Assembly: GCA_023212725.1 (NCBI GenBank)
Contig: JALBYF010000016.1
Coordinates: 1 to 64,000, forward strand
Origin: Tranzscheliella williamsii
Lineage: Eukaryota; Basidiomycota; Ustilaginomycetes; Ustilaginales; Ustilaginaceae
Reading direction: 5' to 3'
Length of the DNA stretch: 64,000 nt
In this document: positions 1 to 10,346 of the stretch, piece by piece
Position numbering within the stretch: position 1 is the first letter of the stretch
How the letters are laid out: the number at the start of each line of letters is the position of its first letter
Translations under genes and position numbers: made by a program
The notes under the pieces: model-generated
Told to the model about the DNA's origin: nothing
Seen by the model: the letters and a program-made list of their open reading frames with translations, nothing else
Database searches by the model: none

Positions 1-288
1 CCCTGTTGCTCCTACCCCCTTCTGTCATGGTACCCATCTCCTGGACAAGTACGCTGGGTCCCCTCTCCCTCTGCTAAGTCGCATATTTATTACATAGTCT
101 CTCCGCAAGTTGTGCATGTATAAGTTATATGCAATCATAGTCATGCAGCATATCTTCTCTTGCACAAGCAAAGAGCCTTAGTTGCCCTTATCCCCAGGTG
201 CAGGCTGGGCGACGGTCCTCATTTTGGTTGTATGTTCACACTGAGGTTGTGCTGTTGAGCCTATCTTACCGGCCAATAAGGCTAGTGC

Positions 289-615
289 TCATCGCCATAG
301 CTCCGGGTTCCCCAGAGCATTGATGGACCTTTCCATCACTTGCATAGCCATGGCCTTAGCTCCTAGCCAGTTCCTCCGTTGCCTTCGCATGGTCCAGTTG
401 TTCAGTCGAAAATCCAACTTGAAGTATTTGGCTCGTAAGTAGGGCAATGTTTCAGCCACACGCAAGCGCGACGACCTCCTCATCACTCTCTCCTCCACCG
501 ACATCCCCGCACTCTCTAAACTCATACATCTTGCTGCGATCGTCCTCCTCATTCTGTATATCCTGCTCATCCTGCTTGTCCGTGTCCTCAAGCTCCTCTG
601 ACACCTTTAGTCAGT
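289..615 (-). pseudogene. Decayed reading frame of unknown origin, frameshifted
   Basis: Two minus-strand frames both look coding but do not connect. One gives a strongly acidic stretch (EDTDKQDEQDIQNEEDD) and stops near 462. The other continues to the stop at 289 as a basic segment containing YFKLDFRLNNWTMRRQRR and MERSINALGNPELWR. Together they resemble the C-terminal end of a larger protein broken by a frameshift, possibly a mobile-element protein given the repeat-rich surroundings. I do not recognise the family. An intron between the frames is an alternative, but no convincing donor and acceptor pair was seen. The left part of the window is otherwise without genes. Confidence 0.25.
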
Positions 616-1221
616 CACTGACATTATGATTTGTACCGCTGACCTGCAGCTTACGACCAAGGCAATATTAGGTCAAAGACACATGTGAGCTGATCGCGCA
701 ATCTGGGAAATTGAGTGTGGAGATAACGGAAGTGGGTGTGGCTGTAACATTGCCCGAAAAATATACCAGCAGTGCAGGACATTTGTGTGATTTCTGGGAT
801 GTTTCCACAGACGCGTTTTTCTGTGGTGATTCACAGCAAAAGCGCCTTATGTTGTGTATAAGTCGTGTGCGGAACTTTTACATATATCCAAGGTTAGCGA
901 CATAAGCGCTCAGAACGTTATGTCATGAATAACTAGGGATAATCAAAGAATCATTAGGGGGGGTTCACGAAGCATGAATGTGATCTATGAAACATACATT
1001 TGTATCCATAACACATGTCTCATATTTCCAGAGTACACGGTTTGTGGTGCGATTCGCCCCTTACGGGTACGTTCATGTTCAAGATTCATATTTTCGAATT
1101 ATTAGCCATAATTCAGAATCATGGGGCTATCTTATACCATTTCATGCCATTCAGTTCTGGGTTGTCCAACGCCGGAGTCATTATTAGCCTCGCAACAGAC
1201 TTATAGTCATAGTCATGAGTC

Positions 1222-2675
1222 ACATGAGCAGGGGACGGTGGCTTACTGTAAAACTTCCCCGAGAATTCCCTAGAGGTCACGTCGGAACAATTTCTGACTG
1301 CCAGGGAAAGTTTTCCTCTTCTTTCGCCAGAAAAGTTTTTACCCAATAACTTCAAAGCTCACGCATGGACTCAGGTTCTGAACACAACTACCCTCCAGCA
1401 AATATGAACCCCGGTTACGCCATCAAGTCTATGGGGAACTCATGACTGGTGATTCCATAATGACTGAGGTACGCTGGGGTGATGATGTAGAAACCACATA
1501 GAAATCTTAGGGGGAAACCTAGGAGAATTGTGGGCTTCGGGAAAACTCCCCCTGAGAAACTTACTTGGGTTCCCCGGGAGCCCAGACCCCTGCTATGATA
1601 ATTCAGGGTTCATCAAAATACTCATAGTATTAGAAGACTGACCAAGGTTGAAATCTGTTCTGTCGTGAGTCCTACGGGAAGTTCTTCCCGCAAGGAGGCC
1701 TGGGGAATTCTACGGGAAGTCGAAAACGTCCCCTAGGAGTCCTGGGGAGTTCTACGGGAAGTTTCCCCGGAAGCCACCGCCCCCTGCTATGACTATGTTT
1801 CACGATTTTGTTACGACACATCTGCACGCCGACCGCACCTTTGCCTCAGACACCATCTGTCGATCTTCAATCTATGATCATTCATGATTCATGTTTGCAC
1901 ACAGACCGTGCCGTCCCCTCTCACGCTCGCCGTACCTTCCTTTCGCACGCAACCTTCGTCTCACCAACCGTACCTTCGCCCTCCCGTATCATTTATAACT
2001 CGACTTCATATGATACCTAAAAGCCCTTCCCCTCGCCAAGGTTCACTTTTATTTTTGTGTTTTTGCAGTTTGTTTGTTCGGATACCTGATGTTTACAAGC
2101 AGAAATTTTTGCAGCGCGCACAGGCACAGTATGAGGGTTGTAAGCACACTCATGACTACACTTTCCATAGAGGGCCTTCTACCACAGCGTCCTCTCCCCT
2201 CCTCGTCACCGAGCTGCTTGTAGATCTTACAACATGAGTCGCTGCGTTGAACTTGGCGTGCCCTTCCCGTTGACGCTTGTGAACTAACATACCTATGACT
2301 TATGCGGGAAGCTTTCTTCTTAGGCAACGCTAGGGTTTCAGGAGAGGGGGATTTTCCGTAAGGAGATTTAGGGGGAATACCTAGGGGAAGTTTGTTCCTG
2401 GAGTCCACGCCCCGTGCTATGAGTTGTTCCCGCAAAGAGCTCAAAGGGAAGTCGAAAAATTTCCCCTAAAACTCCTGGGGAGTGACCTAGGGGAAGTTTT
2501 CGCCGCCCCCTACTACGAGTCACGAACCTCAGCATGAGTCATCGTTGCTTTGTAACTTGTTGAAATTTGGAACTTACTTCCGTTACACAGATCTAGATTG
2601 GGTTACGAGTCGTCTCGTAGCAGGGTGCGGTGGCTTCCGGTTAACTTCCCCTCTAGAACTCGCTAGAAGTCCTAA
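1222..2675. repeat. Cluster of short GC-box repeat modules in both orientations
   Basis: A module resembling GGGAAGTTT...CC followed by CCGCCCCCTGCTATGA recurs. Forward copies end near 1595, 1794, 2420 and 2513; inverted copies (CAGGGGACGGTGGCTT and CAGGGTGCGGTGGCTT types) begin near 1228 and 2617. Between them the words CTACGGGAAGT and CCTAGGGGAAGT recur, and GGGAAGTCGAAAA followed by TCCCCT occurs twice (about 1711 and 2450), able to form short hairpins. No reading frame of note covers the cluster. This looks like a degenerate, non-coding dispersed element, perhaps a MITE or solo-LTR remnant. No target-site duplication was identified. Confidence 0.45.
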
Positions 2676-5447
2676 GGGAAGCCCTAGGGGACAGCCCTAG
2701 GTGATTTTATGTGAAGAAATCCCCCTTGGGTTCAAGACGAACAGGGGAACATGGTTCATGATTCATTAAGATGGTCGTGGGGCTCGCGTTTCTGGGTCGC
2801 AAAAAGCAGAGCGGGGCCTGATTTTTGCGACAAAAACTCGTGTTTCTGAATTCCAACCTCCAACTTAAAACTTCATTGTTCATGAAATCTGCAGCACAAC
2901 ACTCATCGATGACTGAGGACTCTTAACTGCGCGCATCGCCAGAGGCCTGAGCCCAGATCACAACCATGACTGCGTAGACCACCGTCAACCGCAAATTATA
3001 ACTCCAAGGTAGGCAGCGCACGTTTGCGCCCGCCGCCGCCGTCGCCGCACATCCCCCTGCGCTGCGCTGCTTTCTCCTATTAAGCACTAATGACTGCAAC
3101 CTGCGATTTGGCACCGCAGCCTGCTGCGGCGCCTGCATGCGGTCACGAAAGAATCATGAGTCATGAGCGTCGACGCCGCTTGCCAACATCCTTGACCTGG
3201 ACAAAAGTGCGTTGCAAAACGTCAACACAATTATAATGCATGCTTTGCCGACAGGCTAACTATTGACGCTTGCTGAAGCACAAGCTCTCCGCCGTCGTCC
3301 CTACCGCCAGACTGTGCGTGCTGCGCACCGCCAGCAGAACTGGCAGCTTGCCTTGCCGCTCCTGGACATCCTGGGCCGCCGCACATATTGATGTAAGTCA
3401 GTCATTGAGCATAGCGTTACCATGTATGTAAATAGCCATGTGGGTGCACTTACCGTCCAGATCGTGCTAACTGTAACTGATACATTTGTAGCTGTGTTGC
3501 AGACGATGCAGCAGATGGTGTGTGTAGCTCCATGTTCCAGATCATTCCGTAGAAGCCCAACGTTTGCCATCACCCAGGGGTTACGTAGTTGCCCGGAACA
3601 CGCATACTGGTTTACCAAACCAGAAGCCGCTGTTTCCTGACGTGAAGGTCTATCGGGCAAAAGGATCGTGCTCTAGTGGATTTTACGTCAATGAATTCTT
3701 TCAAATAGTGGATATTCAGAGAGCTTGCGGCCTCATCATGAATGGCATGCTGCGGCCAGGCGCAAGCCCTGGAGCGAACTTGAAGCTATCAGGACAACAG
3801 CAGATATTGAGGTTGCAGCGCCCCTACCTTTTTAGGGATGTTTTTCATTTTGGCAGTACAAGGCTAAGCCCAGCATGTTGTAGCGTATGAGACGACCTCA
3901 AGCTTGTGAGGAATTACCTCAGCCGCCAGCATGCCTCTGATGTTCAAGAAAGTTGTGACTGCAGGGGGAAGAAGGCTAGGGAGTCCGTGATGGTTATGCC
4001 GACCAAACATAAGTGCTGGTCGATGATTGCCGAGCGGGGTCACCAGTATGATTGCCAACCTTTTTTGGTAGAGGGGTACTACTTCTTTGGACGAACGCGG
4101 AAGATCCTTCGATACGGTGCCCGACCATTGAAATTGACGTAGGACTTCGATCGCTCTTTGAGCCTCTTCTGGGATCGGCATGAGATTCCCAGGCGCCGGG
4201 CACGGAGTCAAGGCTGGCTAAAATTAACCACATGAGAAAACTTCGCCATAGCGCAGAAAGAGAGCCTCTAACTGTGGCGTCCGACATCAAAAGGAAAAGT
4301 TAAGGACGTAAAGATGCCTTCGGGTCGAGTGTCGAGCCTGACCGTGATGTATATATAAGCAATAGTATAAAAGCGTGCCGCCAATCACGGCTATATGGGA
4401 GTTGCAGCGGTGGAAATGAGATGGTCAAAAGACGCTCTTCGTTCTTGCTCGAGGTTCTGCTAGTGCCGAGTCACGACAGTCAGTCTATCTAGCCAAGTTG
4501 AAGCCCAGTTGCTTGACCTGTGGCTGTCGCCAAGCATACATGTTCACCGGAGCTCGCAAGGGAAAACTTCGAGACTCGCTACATCTTGCCAGACATGGTG
4601 TATCGAGCAGAGAGAATATCCGGTGTCAACCATAAATGTACGTTGCATGCCCCTTGCACCGAACTTAATGTGAGACGTCAGCATGATTGTTGAAAGATTG
4701 CCTCCAGATTCATGATAATAGTATGAGTATAACTGCTTTCCTAGTGGCCGGTAGGATACCCCTACAAGGCAACTGATATGTGCAATGCAGCCCCGAGCCG
4801 GAGAGCCACTGTATAGACTGTCCGGCGACTATCATTCAACTGTGTTCAAGCAAAAGAGGGACGCCTGGCGCACGCTACTAACGATGCTCTGTGCTTCACG
4901 ATGTACAAAACGGCGGCAACCTTCATCGCCGGAAGAATACATGCTCTTGCGGGTCTCTCAAAAGACTACGGGCAGGTTATCATGTTAGATCAAACATCAT
5001 TCTGACATCGGGCGAATCGGTAGGGAAAGATCAAGTTCATATATCACCGCCTCTTTGAAACACGATGATTGTGATTCATGATTGTGAATTGTTAGCCAAC
5101 GCGCTTGGGCCAGCAGATGTACAGGTGTTTCGTTTGTGCCTCTTTAGCCTTGCGTCTATAGTAAAGACTACTCGCTGCTTTCTTCCAGACCTTCGATAGC
5201 CAAACGTCAGTTGTAACCTTCACATCTCTTCACTGCACCGCAGTCGCGGGGTGAGATGATTCAACGCTCTTGGGGAAGAGTCTCAACGCTCTCCCAATTC
5301 TCCTGCAATTGCACTTTCGGTCTCTGAGCGCTAAAAGCTTCCTAAGCAAGCGCCGGCCCAGGCTATGCGTTCAATACGCGCTGCATTTTGAACCTTTCGG
5401 AAGAGGCCGGTTCCCGGATGTAGGCCTGTAGCTTCTACTGATAGAGG
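2676..5447. other. Gene-poor spacer
   Basis: Only short reading frames without recognisable domains occur here. Palindrome-like words of the ATGATTCATGA / GAATCATGAGTCATGAG kind appear near 2750, 3151 and 5075. No RNA gene, transposon end or coding signal could be supported. The right part presumably contains the promoter of the GAR-domain gene that starts at 5448. Confidence 0.4.
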
Positions 5448-7581
5448 ATGCAAGGTAGCCAACAGTCCGCCAGTCTGGCAGGGCTCAGTCTGAGCACAGT
5501 ACCGCACGCCAGCTACGACAACGACCATGATAGTAGTCAGGCGCCCCACTGTTCTGACGCAGGTAACGTGACAATCGCACCGGATGTAGGTGCGGGACTG
5601 CTGGTTACAACCCAAGCCCTAAAGCAAGACGCCGAACGATGTACTATTCTTTCCTCGAGGGATATCCTGACATCAAGCAGCCTTTCTCAAAAGAAGCGTG
5701 ATATTGAAAAGCAGATTGCGATCGTTCAGTCATGGCCATGTCTGAACAGTGACACAAGAGTCTCTACACATGCAGCAGTTCCAGCCGTACTGAGGGAGAG
5801 CAGACGCAATATAGCTCTCTCGGAACGGGAGCTTCTTTATCATCAAGGCGAGAGAGATAAGCTCGAGGCTGATGTGCAGCGCTTCAATATCGAAGATATG
5901 AATCGTATGCGCACGATAGCCAAAGGTATGTGATGTGCCAAAGGCAGTCATGCTAGCCAAATCTGTTACACAGCGGAAGGCTGACGGCCCTGATACTCTT
6001 CTCGATGCCATAGAAACGTCAAAGCGTCATCTTTCGGATACAGACACAGATCTTATTGAACTAGCGGTAGATACTCTTTATGCTCTCGACAGGCTCTTAC
6101 GCCTTTTGCAAGCAACACAACTAGAATATTACCTCGTAGGACTGCGGCTAAAGTGGGAGAATATGTTGTGCTCCTGCTGGGAGGACATTATCCCGCTACA
6201 GAAGGATGTGACTGCATTTGAAGAAAAATGCAGGCGTCTTACTGACGTCAACTCTACAGTCTCACTAGAAAATGTGGACTGCAAGGCCGATAATGAAGCG
6301 TCGCCGCATAAAGTGCGGCCAAAGTCTACACGCAAGACGGTAAGGACGGATGGTAAGATCTCGCGGCGTGCAACAGCACAAGCCATCAAACTTGAAGCCT
6401 CGCGTCTCGTGCTCCGCATCAAAAGCTTCAATGCAGAGAGAGTGGTGACAACAGGACGAGTCCTAGATGAACTGATTGATCAAAGACAAGTATCAGAAAA
6501 ACTCATCGATGAGCAGGAAAGGTTGGAAGATGCCGTGCCAAACGCTCGTGTGGTTGAGACGATAGCTTCGATAGTTGCTGCCGACATAGAGCCGCCCGTT
6601 CTAGTCCGACCACAGACGTGTGAAGCGCTGTTTTCAAACCTCAATTCCATCAACTCGGTACCCAACACTCGTACAGCTTTGGAGCTACCGACGCATCATT
6701 TTGCGCCAGAAACTCGGCATAACGAGCTGCTTGACGATGTGGACGGCGCAGACAGCAGAATAGTATGTAAGACGGCGAGGGTGAAGGCAGCAAGTCTCAA
6801 GGTCTCTGTACTTGATCCAGCAAGCTTGACACCTCCGCCTCCGCCTCAAGAGACTGGCAATCTCCAAAGGCCCACAGACATAAGGTCGCCAAGAGCTGCT
6901 TCGGATCGCCCCAATAACTATCGCCCAAATCCCGAAGACCAGCTTGACGTTGCAGTGGGCAAAATTGTGAACCAAATGCCTATGAAGGTGACTATCCTTC
7001 CTGCGAAGCTGCTACACACTTCTCAGATTGACCAGTCTCGCGAGGGAAGGGATTTGAGCGGGAGGTACTGGGTCGGCGACCCACAACCTCGCCTCTGCTT
7101 TTGCCGGATCCTACCCTCAAATACTGTGATGGTGCGGGTAGGAGGTGGATGGCAAGATCTTCCTGCATTTATTACGCAGCACTATGTTCACCTCAGCTCA
7201 AGCGCTTCGAGGCTACAGACTGCGAACGTTTCGAAAGCCAAAGCATTTCCTAATGCAAAGTGGTTGCGATCGGCCTCCGGTCCGGCTGATTCCTCGCCTG
7301 CTCACAGTAAAAAATCTGGCAGTGCCTTGCAGGCTCGCAGCAACGCCATGAAGACCCCGGAAGCTTGGCACAAGCGCAACGTAACGATGCCATCACTCTC
7401 GTGCAAAATTTCGCCATCGATCACGTTACGGTCTCTTGGGATACAATCCGGAAGGGCACAAAGAGCAAACGAGATTAACCTACCGTCCACTACCGGACAA
7501 GCCGCTTCGAGTCGCAATGCAGAGCTGGAAAGAGAAGAGTCCAACTCTTCGATCGTGTTACGAAACGATACAACCCACTGA
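5448..7581 (+). CDS. GAR (Gas2-related) domain protein with coiled-coil-like N-terminus
   Basis: Two exons give about 681 residues. Exon 1 (5448-5925) ends at GTATGT; the preferred intron is 5926-6013 (88 nt), with branch-like GCTGAC near 5982 and acceptor CATAG. It restores the frame exactly. A 31-nt intron ending at 5956 also keeps the frame but is improbably short. The N-terminal two thirds are rich in charged, helix-prone sequence. Around residues 505-555 lies a GAR-like segment with VMVRVGGGWQDLPAF, the hallmark of the Gas2-related microtubule-binding domain known from Gas2 and spectraplakins. No calponin homology domain is visible. By family knowledge the domain binds microtubules, so a role in cytoskeleton or spindle organisation is inferred. 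The C-terminus is low complexity. Upstream exons cannot be excluded. Confidence 0.65.
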
Positions 7582-9006
7582 TATCCTTCCTAGCACACCC
7601 TGGCCTACCCGTTCAATCACTAGGCTGAACGCACCGCTAGAGTGTGTTTCAACGTCTTCAAGGTTCGTCTCGTGCGCCAAAAAAAACATCTGACCTCTGA
7701 AGCGGTTTCCGGGAGCGTAGAAACGCTGTACGCACAGTCATGAGTTTGCCTAACCATAGCGGATCCATCACTGACTCGTGATCACTGTATTTATTATTCT
7801 TCGTCTCGTGCTTCATCCTGTACCAGTATTATTCACATTATTGTCCGCTACCTAGACAAAGTAGTAGCACAGCTAATCACACGAGTCATGAGTAGCGTCT
7901 ACCAAAAGTACAGAGAGGATCATGTACCGAACCCCCACATTTCTAACGCGACTCCAGGTTGCCGGATTAAAGAAGGAAATGTTTCATGGACGCCTTATGC
8001 GACACATTCACGATTCTCACCTAAAGAGGTTCGCTGGCCAAACACCATACCTGCTTTGACCTCAAGGAGCTATGGAAGCCGTTGCGTATTTTGTACTTTT
8101 ATAATTCATGGTTGTTATTGTTGCAGATAAGCTGCTCGGGGAGGGAGAACAACCATGAAGGCAGCGGACTTTCCAATGATGTGGGTGCACCCGTCTCCCA
8201 GCTGCCGTTATCGGGCAATTAGGTCGCGATAGTCGTGTAAGTAGATTTGTGGGTCAATCCATCCTGTTACAAAAACAGCTGTGTTCTGTCATCTAATCAG
8301 GTGCCAATGCCCACGTTCTGCAAATTGTAGTTGCTATGAAAGGGCTTACAATCTGTCGTATCCGTCGCATCTCTTCTGCTCACTACTTGTAACACGTAGT
8401 ACTGATCCTATGTATGAAATACGAATACTCGTGGAGCAGACATATGACTGTACGAGGAATCTTAGGGTGCACGCGGCTTTAGAATCGCAATTTCATCCTT
8501 CAAATCGTGCCTCCAGAGGCGCCAAGAGCGGTGCGTGGAATCGCGAATCCAAAGGTGCGTTAAACCCTAGTGAATGTAATTCTGGATCACATTTATGATT
8601 GTAAAGCCGGGCGTTCGAGTTATAAACCTGACGCTGGATCGCGCAGCATGATGGGCGTCTACTTCCAAGAGCGGACAAGCAAGTTGTGTGTGTTCTGTTT
8701 CTGGGAAGGCCCAAGCGTTTACTCGGCACAGTCGGACCGAGCCGGACCCCCGCGAAAAAGCCCGCGGGGAAGCGGAACACGAGTCGGCAAAAGGAGCTGA
8801 CCTGCTTTTTCTCGCTTGTTGTATGTAGGCATGACTACCGTTCTCGGGGATGGTAAGACCCAGTATATGAGTTCTAAGTACATAAGGAGCTCGTAAGGCT
8901 GTTGGACACGGGCTTGCAGCACCTTTCTGACGAAACGTAGGGCGCTTTGACTTTGACGTTGCCCGCAGTTCGGATCAGGGCCAACAAAGCTGCTGAGATC
9001 ACAATA
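7582..9006. other. Intergenic spacer with a GC hairpin
   Basis: No supported gene lies here. A perfect 7-bp inverted repeat, CCCCGCG then CGCGGGG around an 8-nt loop, lies at 8748-8769. Words such as CACGAGTCATGAGTAG (about 7879-7895) recall those in the left gene-poor part. The last few hundred bases should hold the promoter of the dehydrogenase starting at 9007. Confidence 0.35.
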
Positions 9007-10276
9007 ATGGACGCGGACCTACTCGAGCCATTTCCTCGCTCCGGAAAGACGGCGATCGTGTGAGTTGTTCAGTCCAAATCTGCCTCCGGATTGCGAAGAT
9101 CACCAAGGACTCATATATCTGCTCATATTCATAATAATAGTACGGGAGGCTCTTCAGGGGTGAGTTTTGACAATTAGCCTCTCTACTTCACGATTTGTTC
9201 CGGGCTCACTTGATTGGCTTACGCTGTCATCACCTTGATACGTAGCTTGGAAGAACCAGTGCCGTCGCCCTGGCTCGAGCTGGATGGAATGTCATGGTAA
9301 CCGGGCGGAGAGAGAAAGAACTCCAAGACTCGGTGGCTTTGATCGAAAAAGCTGCAAACGGTCGGCAAGCAGGCCATTACGTTGTTGGAGACATCACAAA
9401 AGAGAATATCGTACTCCAAGTTTTCGCTGAAACGGTCACACGCTTCGGGAGAGTAGATCTTGTCTTTTGCAACGCCGGCATCTCCCCTCCTAACGTACCA
9501 CTGGTCGAACAGAAATTGTCGGACTGGCAGGCGACGGTAGATGTCAACATGACAGCACCATACCTGTGTGCACGGGAGGCGTTCCGCTACATGGAAAAGC
9601 AGCAACCACAAGGCGGACGGATCATAATAAACGGCAGCATCAGTGCATACGCTCCTAGGCCATCAGCTTCTCCATATGCAGCCACCAAGTCCGCGATGAC
9701 TGGCTTGACCAAATCATTGTCTTTGGACGGAAGGCAACTTGGTATTGCTGTTACTCAAATCGACATCGGCAATGCTGCGTCTGAAATGACGTCGAAAATG
9801 GAACAAGGTCCTGGCGTCCCACAGGTATGCTAGCTCGAGCAGACTTGAGACGCCCTCTGTGCTGACACACTCTCCCGATCCTCGATCCGGAACGTCTCGC
9901 AGGCTGACGGATCTCTACGACACGAACCAACGATGGACCCAGAGTGGTGAGTACGACCAGGATGCTCATCTATAAAGCTCTTATTGCGCTCGCTGATTTC
10001 ACTTGGATTCGCAGGGTGGGAAAGGAAATCGTTCACATTGCCGAGATGCCGCTCAGCGTAAACAGTAAGTTACATCATCTTCATGCCGTCGAAGATTTGT
10101 AGGACTTGATCAACACCAATTTATGAACTACCTATGCAATCCATCAGTTGCAAATGTGGTTATCCAAGCTACTAACATGCCCAGCCATGTGGGTCGTGGT
10201 TAGCGAGAGTGTCACCTCCATGATGAAGCCGAAGATCTCATGGTTGCAAACTTCAAGTACTGCTCTTGCGAAGTAG
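9007..10276 (+). CDS. Short-chain dehydrogenase/reductase (classical SDR), six exons
   Basis: Joining 9007-9059, 9141-9159, 9246-9824, 9903-9946, 10015-10064 and 10185-10276 gives an uninterrupted 278-residue protein. Introns begin GTGAGT, GTGAGT, GTATGC, GTGAGT and GTAAGT. The 19-nt second exon is needed to complete the cofactor motif: AIV from exon 1, then TGGSSG, then LGR from exon 3. NAG (CNAGISPP) and the catalytic Y-x3-K (SPYAATK) follow, with a serine in INGSIS. This is a complete NAD(P)H Rossmann oxidoreductase of the usual 250-280 residue size; the substrate cannot be told. The final exon (TMWVVVSESV onward) lacks the usual fungal SDR ending, so the last splice site is the least certain. 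It ends 70 nt from the convergent fasciclin gene. Confidence 0.8.
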
Positions 10277-10346
10277 TTCTCTACTCAGCCGAGTAGCTTG
10301 CAGGTCCTACTTTGCTGTGCAAGTCATTCCTCTTCTCCTGACGAAG

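Noticed and set aside
3301..4290. Several overlapping frames of 100-120 codons
   Set aside because: No frame has a recognisable motif and they overlap on both strands, as expected by chance in a gene-free stretch.
5926..5956. 31-nt intron in the GAR gene
   Set aside because: It preserves the frame but is shorter than the introns seen elsewhere in this window; the 88-nt intron with a branch site fits better. Not fully excluded.
8560..8580. TAAACCCTAG as a telomere-like repeat
   Set aside because: It occurs once, not as an array of TTAGGG/CCCTAA units.
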